A stretch of DNA of 64,000 nucleotides from Pseudooceanicola nitratireducens (GTDB taxonomy: Bacteria > Pseudomonadota > Alphaproteobacteria > Rhodobacterales > Rhodobacteraceae): contig NZ_FNZG01000001.1 in the NCBI RefSeq assembly GCF_900109195.1, positions 62,001 through 126,000 on the forward strand, read 5' to 3'. Shown piece after piece: positions 17,476 through 26,064 of the stretch (position 1 is the first letter of the stretch; each line of letters begins with the position of its first letter). The notes under the pieces were generated by a model, which saw only the letters and a program-made list of their open reading frames with translations, was not told where the DNA came from and searched no databases. A program made the translations under genes and the position numbers.

Positions 17476-18315
17476 ATGGCGATCAAGACAATATCGACGA
17501 TCCTGACGGACAAGGCGCTGGTCAAACCCGTCCTCGACGCCGCATCCACCCTGGCCCTGAACGTCGACGCGCATATCGACGCGCTATGCCTGGGCGTGGA
17601 CCGGTCCCAGATGGGGTATTACTACGCCGGGGCCAATGCCGCGATCCTGCAAGAGGCGATTTCCCGCGCCGGAGCCGAGGCCGAGGAGATCGAGGAGGCC
17701 GCCAAGGCCGCCCTCGCCCTGACCGACACCCGTTGGGGCACCGACACCGGCGTGGCGCAGATGGCCGACCTGGGCCGCCACGTCGCCCAGCACGCGCGGT
17801 TCTCGGACCTGGTGGTTCTGCCGAAGCCCTACGGCAAGGACGCCGGGATCGAGCTTGAGCCCGTGGTCGAGGCCGCGATGTTCGAAGGCCGTGCCCCCTT
17901 GCTGATCGTGCCCCAGGCCGACCAGGTGGCGAAACTGCCGGAAACCGCGCTGCTGTGCTGGAACGAAAGCCCGGAATCCCTGGCGGCGATCAAGGCGTCG
18001 CTGCCGCTGCTGGCGCAGGTCGACCGGGTGCATATTGCCATCATCGACCCGCCGGTGCATGGGCCCAACCGGTCCGATCCGGGCGGAATGCTGGCGGCCT
18101 GGCTGGCGCGCCACGGGGTGAAGGCGGAAATTGACGTGCTGGCCAAGACCATGCCGCGTATCTCTGACATGATCCGCCGCCACGCCGAGGATACCAGCGC
18201 CGACCTGATCGTCATGGGCGGCTACGGCCATTCCCGCTTCCGCGAGGCGATCCTGGGCGGGGCCACCCGCAACATGCTGGAAGAGGCCGAGGTGCCGGTG
18301 CTTCTGGCGCACTGA
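17476..18315 (+). CDS. universal stress protein, UspA family (tandem domain)
   Basis: A 279-aa cytoplasmic protein made of two Usp-type domains. The C-terminal domain keeps the ATP-binding pattern G-x2-G-x9-G-T in GGYGHSRFREAILGGAT, while the N-terminal domain is more degenerate. Start ATG 17476 follows an excellent AAAGGAGG. A perfect FNR box 64 bp upstream predicts induction at low oxygen with the divergent cbb3 operon. Usp proteins of this kind aid survival in energy or oxygen limitation; the exact role is unknown. Confidence 0.9.
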   Translation: MAIKTISTILTDKALVKPVLDAASTLALNVDAHIDALCLGVDRSQMGYYYAGANAAILQEAISRAGAEAEEIEEAAKAALALTDTRWGTDTGVAQMADLGRHVAQHARFSDLVVLPKPYGKDAGIELEPVVEAAMFEGRAPLLIVPQADQVAKLPETALLCWNESPESLAAIKASLPLLAQVDRVHIAIIDPPVHGPNRSDPGGMLAAWLARHGVKAEIDVLAKTMPRISDMIRRHAEDTSADLIVMGGYGHSRFREAILGGATRNMLEEAEVPVLLAH

Positions 18316-18336
18316 CCGGCACACCCCAGAAACCGG

Positions 18337-18367
18337 AAGGACCGGCGCAAACCCGCGCCGGTCCTTT
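18337..18367. terminator. bidirectional terminator between usp and fnrL
   Basis: AAGGACCGGCGC (18337-18348) pairs perfectly over 12 bp with GCGCCGGTCCTT (18355-18366), around a 6-nt loop. The genes on both sides converge on it. Confidence 0.85.
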
Positions 18368-18396
18368 CCATTCCGTAGGGCCTTGGCCTGGACCGA

Positions 18397-19143
18397 TCAG
18401 TCCAGCATGCCGCCGTCGCTGTCGTCGCCAGCCTCTTCCAGCAGACGCTCCATATCCGGGATCGTCACGTGGCGCTTGCCTTCCAGCACGATCACCCCGT
18501 CCCGTTTCAGGGCCGAGATTTGGCGGCTGACCGTTTCCAGCGTCAGGCCCAGGTAATCCGCCATCGCCTCGCGCGTCAGGGGCAGATCGAAGACCAGCGG
18601 CCCGTTCTTGGCGTTCAGGTGAAGCGAGGCATCGCGCCGCGCGATGATCGCCAGAAGCGACGCGATCTTTTCCCGTGCGGTCTTACGCCCCAGCACCAGC
18701 ATCCATTCCCGCGCAGCGTCCAATTCGTCCAGCGTCATCTGCAACAGGCGCTGCGCGATATGCGGCGTGGTCTCCATCATCTTCTCAAAGGGCTTCTTGC
18801 GGAAACAGCACATCACCAGATCGGTGGTGGCGACCACGTCATAGGCGGCCCCGCTGCGCCCCGGACGGCCGACGAAATCCGACGGCAGAAGCAGCCCGAC
18901 CATCTGGGTGCGCCCGTCCTCCATCGTCTGGCTCAGCGTGGCGATGCCCGACACGACCGAGCCGACGAAATCCATCTTGTCGCCCGACCAGATGATGTGC
19001 TGGCCGGCCTCGAAGCTGCGGTAATACTTGATCTCTTCCAGCAGCTCCAATTCGTCCGCCTCACAGCGGGCACAGACCGCACGGTGCCGGATCGGGCAGC
19101 TTTCGCAATGGATGTGGTCGGTCTGAACGGGGTCGAGAAGCAT
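18397..19143 (-). CDS. fnrL: oxygen-responsive Crp/Fnr regulator FnrL
   Basis: A 248-aa Crp/Fnr-family regulator that senses oxygen through a 4Fe-4S cluster. From the ATG at 19143, cysteines 13, 16, 24 and 27 form the N-terminal cluster motif HCESCPIRHRAVCARC, and a further Cys pair lies in VMCCF as the likely fourth ligand. A cyclic-nucleotide-type beta roll is followed by a helix-turn-helix with ETVSR, the E-SR residues that read TTGAT. An in-frame TTG at 19170 would overlap the FNR box and is less likely. It is divergent from hemN with an FNR box between them, so autoregulation is likely. Confidence 0.95.
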   Translation of the reverse strand: MLLDPVQTDHIHCESCPIRHRAVCARCEADELELLEEIKYYRSFEAGQHIIWSGDKMDFVGSVVSGIATLSQTMEDGRTQMVGLLLPSDFVGRPGRSGAAYDVVATTDLVMCCFRKKPFEKMMETTPHIAQRLLQMTLDELDAAREWMLVLGRKTAREKIASLLAIIARRDASLHLNAKNGPLVFDLPLTREAMADYLGLTLETVSRQISALKRDGVIVLEGKRHVTIPDMERLLEEAGDDSDGGMLD

Positions 19144-19156
19144 GAACTTTTTACTT

Positions 19157-19170
19157 TTGATCTGGGTCAA
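19157..19170. promoter_or_regulatory. FNR-type box between fnrL and hemN
   Basis: TTGATCTGGGTCAA has one mismatch to TTGAT-N4-ATCAA. It lies 14 bp upstream of the fnrL ATG and about 37 bp before the hemN ATG, with a TATATT at 19189-19194 as possible hemN -10. The position fits class II activation of hemN and repression or autoregulation of fnrL. Confidence 0.82.
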
Positions 19171-19206
19171 AGATTTTGCCTGGACTTATATATTACAGCC
19201 AGAGGG

Positions 19207-20562
19207 ATGAGGAGCAAAACCCAATTGGAGCGGCTGGGACTGTTTGACGCGAAAGTGCCGCGTTATACCAGTTATCCCACGGCCCCGCATTTTTCGGATG
19301 CCGTCGACGCCGCCCGGGTGACCCGGTGGATCGGGGCGATTCCCGAAGGCTCCCGCATCTCATTGTACGTGCATGTGCCCTTCTGCCGGCGGCTGTGCTG
19401 GTTCTGCGCCTGCCGCACGCAAGGCACCCAAAGCGATGCGCCGGTTGCGGCCTATCTGACTGTTCTGCAACAGGAATTGGCGCTTTTGGCGCGTCACCTG
19501 CCCAAGGGCGTGACCCTGTCGCGGCTGCATTGGGGCGGGGGGACGCCGACGCTTCTGTCGCCCGCGATGATCACCGATCTGGCCGGGGCCATCGCGGCCC
19601 TTGCCCCCTTTGCACCGGGCTATGAATTCTCGGTCGAGGTCGATCCCAACGAAATTGACACACCCCGTCTTGCAGCCCTGACGCTTGCGGGGATGAACCG
19701 CGCCTCGATCGGGGTTCAGGACTTCGATCCGCTGATCCAGACCTCGATCGGGCGCGAACAAAGCTTCGAGGTCACGCGCGACGTCACCATGGCCCTGCGC
19801 GAGGCCGGGGTGAACAGCCTGAACGCCGACATCCTGTTTGGCCTGCCGCATCAGACCGGCCCGCGCATCACCGATTCCGTGCAGAAACTGCTTTCTCTCG
19901 CACCCGACCGGGTCGCGCTTTATGGCTATGCCCATGTGCCCTGGATGGCGCGGCGGCAGTCGATGCTGCCCTCGGATGCGCTGCCGACCCCGCCCGAGCG
20001 TCTTGACCTGTTCGAGACCGCGCGCCAGCTGTTCGTCTGGGACGGCTATGACGAGATCGGCATCGACCATTTCGCGCTGCCATCCGACGGCCTGTCCATC
20101 GCGCAGCGCAACGGGGGGCTGCGCCGCAACTTCCAGGGCTATACCGACGACCCGGCCGAGGTGCTGATCGGCATCGGGGCCTCTTCGATTTCGCGCTTCC
20201 CGCAGGGCTATGCCCAGAACGCGGCCGGGACCTCGGCCCATATTGCGGCCATCCGCGACGGGCGGTTTTCGACCGCGCGGGGCCATGCCTTTGCCGGGGA
20301 CGACCGCCTGCGCGCCCGGATCATCGAGGCGCTGATGTGCGATTTCAGCGTCTCGACCCCGGCACTAACCGAGGCCTTCGGCACCTCGCCGGCGACCTTG
20401 CGCGCGATGTTCGACGCGGTGAACGCCCGGTTCGAAAGCTGTCTTGAGGTCACCGATCGGGGCCTGACGATCCCGCCCGCGGCGCGGCCCCTGACCCGCA
20501 TGGTGGCCCGTGCCTTCGACGCCTTCGACGATCAGAAAACCCGCCATTCAAGCGCCATCTGA
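19207..20562 (+). CDS. hemN: oxygen-independent coproporphyrinogen III oxidase
   Basis: A 451-aa radical-SAM enzyme that decarboxylates coproporphyrinogen III to protoporphyrinogen IX without O2. The cluster motif C-x3-C-x2-C-x-C is at C60, C64, C67 and C69 (HVPFCRRLCWFCAC), followed by the SAM-binding WGGGTPT and the family segment GVQDFDPLIQ. The full length matches HemN rather than the HemW heme chaperone, and the fourth Cys of the CxC pair supports this. The ATG at 19207 follows an AGAGGG. The FNR box upstream agrees with anaerobic induction. Confidence 0.95.
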   Translation: MRSKTQLERLGLFDAKVPRYTSYPTAPHFSDAVDAARVTRWIGAIPEGSRISLYVHVPFCRRLCWFCACRTQGTQSDAPVAAYLTVLQQELALLARHLPKGVTLSRLHWGGGTPTLLSPAMITDLAGAIAALAPFAPGYEFSVEVDPNEIDTPRLAALTLAGMNRASIGVQDFDPLIQTSIGREQSFEVTRDVTMALREAGVNSLNADILFGLPHQTGPRITDSVQKLLSLAPDRVALYGYAHVPWMARRQSMLPSDALPTPPERLDLFETARQLFVWDGYDEIGIDHFALPSDGLSIAQRNGGLRRNFQGYTDDPAEVLIGIGASSISRFPQGYAQNAAGTSAHIAAIRDGRFSTARGHAFAGDDRLRARIIEALMCDFSVSTPALTEAFGTSPATLRAMFDAVNARFESCLEVTDRGLTIPPAARPLTRMVARAFDAFDDQKTRHSSAI

Positions 20563-20572
20563 CCCCGCAAGC

Positions 20573-20605
20573 AAAAAGCCGGCCCCCTTCAGGACCGGCC
20601 TTTTT
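20573..20605 (+). terminator. terminator of hemN
   Basis: AAAAAGCCGGCCC and GGACCGGCCTTTTT form a GC-rich stem with one mismatch around CCTTCA, followed by five T. It begins 11 bp after the hemN stop. Confidence 0.88.
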
Positions 20606-20672
20606 CGTTCTTGAACGCCATGCCCCTGACAGGCGCGCAATCCGCATCGCGCGCCCCGGGCATCACCCCCGA

Positions 20673-22007
20673 TCAGGGCTTCAGCGCGACCAGACCTTTC
20701 AGGATATCAATGGCATAGGCCAGCTGGTAATCCTCGTCGCGCAGCTTGGCGGCTTCTTCGGCCTCGGCGCGCTCTTCCTCGATCTGGCGGATCTCATCCT
20801 CGCTCAGGCTGTCGTTGTTCAGCGCACCGCGCAGGTCCGCTTCAGACCGGTTGCGGCGTGCGGTGGTCTCTTCCTCTTCCTCCTCGCCGGGCAGGGCGCG
20901 GGGCGGCTGCTGGACGATGATGTCGGGCGAGACGCCAAGCGCCTGGATCGACCGGCCCGAGGGCGTGTAATAGCGCGCCGTGGTCAGACGCATCGCGCCG
21001 TCGCCACGCAGCGGCATGACCGTCTGGACCGAGCCTTTGCCGAAGGATTTCGTGCCCACGACGATGGCGCGGCGGTGATCCTGCAGTGCGCCTGCAACGA
21101 TTTCCGACGCAGACGCCGAGCCGCCGTTGATCAGCACAACGATCGGCTTGCCTTCGATCAGGTCGCCGGGCGTCGCGTTGAACCGTTCCCCGTCCTCGGG
21201 GTTGCGGCCGCGGGTCGACACGATTTCGCCCTTCTCAAGGAAGGTATCGGCGACCTTGATCGCCTGGGTCAGCAGGCCGCCGGGGTTGTTGCGCAGGTCC
21301 AGCACGATGCCGTTGACCTCGTCCATGCCGCCGGCCGCTTCGATCTGGGCCTCAAGGCCTTCGACCAGGTTCGGGGTTGTCTGGTCGTTGAAGGTCGTCA
21401 CCCGGGCAACGATGGCATGGCCTTCGGTGCGCACGCGGGCGGCGGTCAGCTTGATCGTGTCGCGGATGATCGAGACGTCGAAGGGCTCGGCCTCGCCTTC
21501 CCTGACCACGGTCACGACGATCTCAGACCCCACGGGGCCGCGCATCAGGTCGACCGCCTCGTCCAGGTTCAGGCCCAGAAGGCTTTCGCCGTCCACGTGG
21601 GTGATGAAATCTCCGGCCTCGATCCCGGCTTCGAAGGCGGGCGTGCCATCCATGGGCGAGACGACTTTGACAAAGCCCTCTTCCTGGGTGACCTCGATCC
21701 CGAGACCGCCGAATTCGCCCCGGGTCTGCACCCGCATCGCGGTGGCGTCATCGGGCGACAGGTAGGACGAATGCGGATCAAGAGAGGTGAGCATGCCGTC
21801 GATAGCCGCTTCGATCAGCTTGGATTCGTCCACTTCTTCCACGTATTGCGCGCGGATACGCTCGAAGATGTCGCCGAACAGGTCCAGCTGCTCGTAGACG
21901 TTGCTTGATCTTGCATTGTCCTGGGCCAGCAGCGGTGCCGCAACCTGTGTCGAACCCAGCAGGCCGGCGGTGATGCCGACCAGACCGGCGACGATATGTT
22001 TCTTCAT
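20673..22007 (-). CDS. ctpA: C-terminal processing peptidase (S41)
   Basis: A 444-aa periplasmic serine protease with a signal or anchor at 1-29. A PDZ domain spans about 95-175 (FGGLGIEVTQEEGFVKV...), and the catalytic S41 domain has GGSASASE around residue 299 for the nucleophile Ser and FGKGSVQ with the base Lys at 324. The C-terminus is a charged Glu/Ala-rich extension. It is the last gene of a tightly packed run gpmI-envC-ctpA, 4 bp after the envC-like gene, the usual alphaproteobacterial arrangement. CtpA trims periplasmic and envelope proteins. Confidence 0.95.
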   Translation of the reverse strand: MKKHIVAGLVGITAGLLGSTQVAAPLLAQDNARSSNVYEQLDLFGDIFERIRAQYVEEVDESKLIEAAIDGMLTSLDPHSSYLSPDDATAMRVQTRGEFGGLGIEVTQEEGFVKVVSPMDGTPAFEAGIEAGDFITHVDGESLLGLNLDEAVDLMRGPVGSEIVVTVVREGEAEPFDVSIIRDTIKLTAARVRTEGHAIVARVTTFNDQTTPNLVEGLEAQIEAAGGMDEVNGIVLDLRNNPGGLLTQAIKVADTFLEKGEIVSTRGRNPEDGERFNATPGDLIEGKPIVVLINGGSASASEIVAGALQDHRRAIVVGTKSFGKGSVQTVMPLRGDGAMRLTTARYYTPSGRSIQALGVSPDIIVQQPPRALPGEEEEEETTARRNRSEADLRGALNNDSLSEDEIRQIEEERAEAEEAAKLRDEDYQLAYAIDILKGLVALKP

Positions 22008-22011
22008 GCTC

Positions 22012-23169
22012 TTATTCCTTCATCTCCCGGAACCACTCTGCGGGGTCCTGCGGGATATTGTCTTGTCGCACTTCCATATAGAGCGTTTCGCTCAATTCCG
22101 TATCGGCCCCGTTGCCATTGGTCTCGATCAGCATCGCCCCGAGGTCGGGGGTCGTCCCCCCCATCAACCCGATCGGCGCGCCGGCCGCAAGAATGTCACC
22201 CGAGGCACCATAGACCACGTCCAGCCCCGCGAATACGAACAATATGCCCGGTTCCGGTTCAAGGATCATCACATTTCCGAGGTCAAGCAAAGGCCCCCGG
22301 TAGCGGATTGTCGAGGCGACGGGCGATGTGACCAACGCCCGGGGGCGGGTCACCAGCACCACGCCGGGGCGGGTGATCCCGGCCGCATCCGCCTGGCCTG
22401 CGCGGCGCAGTACCCGGCCCTGGACCGGGCTGGGGATCTGCCCCTTGCGGTCGCGGACGCTTGGCAGATCCAGCGCGCGTTCGTTGCTGGCGATCTGCGT
22501 CAGCCCCGAGGCAAAGGCATCCAGCGTCTCGGTCGAGGCGATCAGAAGCGCGGTCTTGATGGGATCTTCGGTGAATTTGCGCGGCAGATCGCGGCGATCG
22601 GCCACGGCCTGGCTAAGATCGGTGCGGGCCTGCTGCACGCCGCGCAGCCCATCCGCCAGGATGGTCGCGGCGTTTTCCTGCAGCTGCCGCAGCACCCGGA
22701 CCTCTTCCAGATCGGCGCGCAACCCGGCGGCCTGCTGGTCCAGCCCGCGCGAAACATCGGCGACGATCATCGCCGAACGTGCGGTGCCCACGGCCCCCGA
22801 AGGATGCAGGAAAACCGCCGGTGTGCCGGTGCCGCCCATCACCTGAAGCGTGCCCAGCAATTGGGCAATCTCGTCTTCGCGGGCATCAAGCCGGGCGCTC
22901 AGCTCGGCCTCTCGCGCGGCGACGCGGCGCAATCCGTCGCGCATCGCGGCCAGCCCGGCCTCGAAGGCGCGGGTGGTTTCGGTCAGCGCAGCGACGCGGT
23001 CGGGGGCTTCCTCGGCCTGGGCCAGCATGGTGACTGCGGCTTCGATATCCTGGGCGGCCTGGCGCGCGGCCTGCGCCGTGTCCAGCTGCCCGCCAGCCCC
23101 CTGCGCCAGGGCAAGGCCCGGCAGGCACAGCAGCGCGGCAAGCGCGGCAAGGCGGGCGGCACGGATCAT
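22012..23169 (-). CDS. EnvC-like murein hydrolase activator, degenerate LytM/M23 domain
   Basis: A 385-aa periplasmic protein with a signal peptide (MIRAARLAALAALLCLPGLALAQ) from the ATG at 23169. A long Ala/Glu/Arg-rich coiled coil (about 25-240) is followed by a LytM/M23-type fold (YRGPLLDLGNVMILEPEPGILFVFAGLD). The M23 zinc motifs HxxxD and HxH are not seen, so it is probably an amidase activator rather than a hydrolase. Its ATG overlaps the gpmI stop by ATGA. Together with ctpA it suggests envelope and septum remodelling. Confidence 0.85.
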   Translation of the reverse strand: MIRAARLAALAALLCLPGLALAQGAGGQLDTAQAARQAAQDIEAAVTMLAQAEEAPDRVAALTETTRAFEAGLAAMRDGLRRVAAREAELSARLDAREDEIAQLLGTLQVMGGTGTPAVFLHPSGAVGTARSAMIVADVSRGLDQQAAGLRADLEEVRVLRQLQENAATILADGLRGVQQARTDLSQAVADRRDLPRKFTEDPIKTALLIASTETLDAFASGLTQIASNERALDLPSVRDRKGQIPSPVQGRVLRRAGQADAAGITRPGVVLVTRPRALVTSPVASTIRYRGPLLDLGNVMILEPEPGILFVFAGLDVVYGASGDILAAGAPIGLMGGTTPDLGAMLIETNGNGADTELSETLYMEVRQDNIPQDPAEWFREMKE

Positions 23170-24683
23170 GAAAGCAGGCTTTCCCCGGTCATTTCCTCGG
23201 GCTTCGGAAGGCCCATCAGCTCCAGCAGGGTCGGGGCCAGATCGGCCAGACGCCCCGCGCGCAGCTTGGCCCCCTCGGGCCCGCCGATCAAGGCCACGGG
23301 CACAAGGTTGGTGGTATGCGCAGTATGCGGCCCGCCGGTTTCGGGATCCACCATGACCTCGCAATTGCCGTGATCGGCGGTCAGGATCATCGCGCCGCCG
23401 GCCTTGTCCAGCGCCTCGACCACGCGGGCCAGGCCCCGGTCCACCGCCGCACAGGCGGCCATCGCAGCCTTCAGATCGCCGGTGTGACCCACCATGTCGG
23501 GATTGGCGTAATTGGTGACGATCAGGTCGTAGCCCTTTTCGATCGCGGCAACGAACTGGTCCGTGACCTCTTCGGACGACATCTCGGGTTGCAGGTCGTA
23601 GGTCGCGACCTTGGGCGAGAGCGGCATGAAGCGGTCTTCACCGTCCTTCTGGTTCTCGACCCCGCCGTCGAGGAAGAAGGTCACATGGGGGTATTTCTCG
23701 GTCTCGGCCAGGCGGAACTGGCTACGGCCCTGTTTCGCGACCCATTCGCCAAGCGTGTTGCGGATGTCCTGCTTGGGATAGCAGGTGGTCATGTAGGCGT
23801 TGTGGTCGGTGGAATAGTCGACCATGCCCAGAAGCGCGGCCCAATTCGGGCGGGCACCGGTGTCGAAGGCGTCGAACCCCGGCTCGCCTACGGCGCGCAG
23901 GATCTCGCGGGCGCGGTCGGCGCGGAAGTTCAGGCAGAAGAACCCGTCCCCGTCCTGCGCCCCGGCGTAGGAGCCGAGGACCGTGGGCGTGATGAATTCA
24001 TCCGTCTCGCCGTTTTCATAGCCACGGGTGATGGCGGCATGGGCATTGGCGGATTTCTGACCGTCCCCGCGGACCATGGCGGAATAGGCCTCGGACACGC
24101 GGTCCCAACGGTTATCACGGTCCATGGCATAATACCGCCCCGAGAGCGTGGCGATCGAGGCCTCTTCGGGCAGCGCGTCTTCAAGGTCCGAGAGATAGCC
24201 ATAGGCGGATTTCGGGGCCACGTCGCGCCCGTCGGTCACGGCATGGAAGGCGACCGGCACGCCCAGATCGGTCAGCGCATGGATCGCCGCCTTGATATGT
24301 TCGATATGGCCATGCACCCCGCCGTCCGAGACGAGACCCATCACATGCGCCGTGCCGCCGGTGGATTTCAGCGTTCGGGCAAATTCCAGAAGCGCGTCGT
24401 TCTTGGCAAAGGAGCCGTCTTCGATCGCCAGGTCGATCTGGCCCAGGTCCATCGCCACGACCCGGCCCGCGCCGATATTGGTGTGACCGACCTCGGAATT
24501 GCCCATCTGGCCGCGCGGCAGGCCCACGTCCGGCCCGTGCGTGATCAGCGTCGCATGGGGGCAGGTCGCCATGATGCGGTCATAGGTCGGGGTCTCGGCC
24601 AGGTGCGGGGCGTTGTCCTCGGTCCGGTCGGACAGACCCCAGCCGTCGAGAATGCACAGGACGACGGGTTTCGGATGGGACAT
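23166..24683 (-). CDS. gpmI: 2,3-bisphosphoglycerate-independent phosphoglycerate mutase
   Basis: A 505-aa manganese-dependent mutase interconverting 3- and 2-phosphoglycerate in glycolysis and gluconeogenesis. It has the alkaline-phosphatase-like metal sites DGWG near the start, the phospho-Ser S63 in MGNSEVGH, and the later TADHGNCE and HTAHTTN metal motifs. The insert domain VTDGRDVAPKSA is intact, and length is normal. It is translationally coupled to the envC-like gene downstream, and a dispersed repeat separates it from rlmH upstream. Confidence 0.96.
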   Translation of the reverse strand: MSHPKPVVLCILDGWGLSDRTEDNAPHLAETPTYDRIMATCPHATLITHGPDVGLPRGQMGNSEVGHTNIGAGRVVAMDLGQIDLAIEDGSFAKNDALLEFARTLKSTGGTAHVMGLVSDGGVHGHIEHIKAAIHALTDLGVPVAFHAVTDGRDVAPKSAYGYLSDLEDALPEEASIATLSGRYYAMDRDNRWDRVSEAYSAMVRGDGQKSANAHAAITRGYENGETDEFITPTVLGSYAGAQDGDGFFCLNFRADRAREILRAVGEPGFDAFDTGARPNWAALLGMVDYSTDHNAYMTTCYPKQDIRNTLGEWVAKQGRSQFRLAETEKYPHVTFFLDGGVENQKDGEDRFMPLSPKVATYDLQPEMSSEEVTDQFVAAIEKGYDLIVTNYANPDMVGHTGDLKAAMAACAAVDRGLARVVEALDKAGGAMILTADHGNCEVMVDPETGGPHTAHTTNLVPVALIGGPEGAKLRAGRLADLAPTLLELMGLPKPEEMTGESLLS

Positions 24684-24832
24684 GGGGCTGCTCCGGGCGT
24701 TTGTTCGGTGGTTGCGGGCTGTTTAGCGGCAAGCGGGTAGGGATTGAAGGTGGTATCCGGCCGCAATGGGCTGGTTTTCGGCGGGGCGTCCTGGGGAAGA
24801 CCCTTTGGCTCTGCGCCTGCGGCGGGCGGGGG

Positions 24833-24908
24833 GAGGGGGCTGTCTGCCCCCTCTGCCGCCGCAAGCGGCGTCATTCACCCCCGAGGATATTTGTGAAAAC
24901 CAAAGAGG
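24833..24908 (-). repeat. copy 2 of 3'-end-associated dispersed repeat
   Basis: Read on the minus strand directly after rlmH: CCTCTTTGGTTTTC, then ACAAATATCCTCG, then a GCCGC/GCGGC hairpin (24855-24869) and a GAGGGGGC/GCCCCCTC hairpin (24833-24853). The first part is at 24882-24908. The whole composite closely resembles the copy at 60125-60206. Confidence 0.78.
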
Positions 24909-24912
24909 CAGA

Positions 24913-25383
24913 TCAGGTTCGATGGTAGGGGGAGCCGGCGAGGATCGTGGTGGCGCGGTAGATCTGTTCCGACAGCATCACCCGGACCAGCATATGCGGC
25001 CAGACCATTTTCCCGAAGGACAGGGACAGATCGGCGCGGGCGCGCAGGGCCGGGTCGATCCCGTCGGCCCCGCCGATGATGAAGGCGGTGTCGCGGATGC
25101 CGTCATCGCGCCAGCGGGCGAGCTGATCGGCAAAACCGGGAGAGGTCAGCAGCTTGCCCCGTTCGTCAAGGGCGACGATGCGGGCGTTCTCGGGCAGGGC
25201 GTTCGACAGCAGCGCGGCCTCGGCCGCCATGCCGCCGCCCTTCTTGTCCTCGACCTCTGTCACCGAGGCGGTGCCGAAGCCGAGGGCGCGTCCCGTACGC
25301 GTGGCGCGCATCAGGTAGTCGTTGATCAGATCGGCCTCGGGCCCCTTGCGCAGGCGCCCGACGGCGCAGATCGTCAGTTTCAT
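24913..25383 (-). CDS. rlmH: 23S rRNA pseudouridine-1915 N3-methyltransferase
   Basis: A 156-aa SPOUT methyltransferase that methylates pseudouridine 1915 in helix 69 of 23S rRNA. The trefoil-knot SAM motif FIIGGADGID and the C-terminal LSFGKMVWPHMLVRVMLSEQIYRA...YHR signature are present. It lies 39 bp after rsfS on the same strand, the standard pairing of two ribosome-associated genes. Confidence 0.96.
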   Translation of the reverse strand: MKLTICAVGRLRKGPEADLINDYLMRATRTGRALGFGTASVTEVEDKKGGGMAAEAALLSNALPENARIVALDERGKLLTSPGFADQLARWRDDGIRDTAFIIGGADGIDPALRARADLSLSFGKMVWPHMLVRVMLSEQIYRATTILAGSPYHRT

Positions 25384-25422
25384 GTGGTCCGTTCCGTGCC
25401 CTGCGGCGCAGGTTGCGCCCGA

Positions 25423-25800
25423 TCAGGCCGGTTTGGCGTCGCCCTGGCCGGGCATCCACATCTTTTCCAGCTGATAGAAGTCGCGGACTTCGGGGCGGAA
25501 AACGTGAACAACCACGTCGCCGGTATCGATCAGGACCCAGTCACCGGTGTCCTTGCCTTCGACCTTTGCGGTGAACCCATAGGTCTGCTTGATCTTGTCG
25601 ACCAGCTTTTCCGCCAGTGCCGCGACCTGGCGCGACGACCGGCCAGAGCAGATCACCATGAAGTCGCCCATGGACGACCGTCCGCGCAGATCGATCTGCA
25701 CGATGTCTTCGGCCTTGTCGGATTCGAGGGAGGTCAGGATCAGGGAGAGTAGGGATTCGCTGATCGACGTGTCTTTCTGAGACGGGGTCCGTGCCGTCAT
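25423..25800 (-). CDS. rsfS: ribosome silencing factor
   Basis: RsfS/Iojap protein, which binds L14 and blocks subunit joining under starvation. Family features are DIVQIDLRGRSSMGDFMVICSGRSSRQVAALAE (split over the core fold) and the C-terminal DTGDVVVHVFRPEVRDFYQLEKMW. The ATG at 25800 (125 aa) has AAAGGG at suitable spacing; an ATG at 25896 would give 157 aa but has no Shine-Dalgarno. It precedes rlmH. Confidence 0.93.
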   Translation of the reverse strand: MTARTPSQKDTSISESLLSLILTSLESDKAEDIVQIDLRGRSSMGDFMVICSGRSSRQVAALAEKLVDKIKQTYGFTAKVEGKDTGDWVLIDTGDVVVHVFRPEVRDFYQLEKMWMPGQGDAKPA

Positions 25801-26064
25801 TGGCGACCCTTTCGACGCGGTTTCAACCGCTGCAATGTCAAGTGACAGGACATTGTCCTCCTTGCTGCGCGCCGCCTGAGTCCCGGCGCTGGACATAGGC
25901 CAAATGTAACAGCCGCCAGATGTCATTTCAATAAAGCGGGGGAAGAAAGCCCCGGCGCGGGGCATTCATGCCGCAGGGCAGAATGCGGGCGGCGGGCGCG
26001 ACGTTGGGGAAAGCCCTGGGAAAGTCTGGGGGCAAGGCTTTGGATAAGACGCGGCAAAGGCCCC

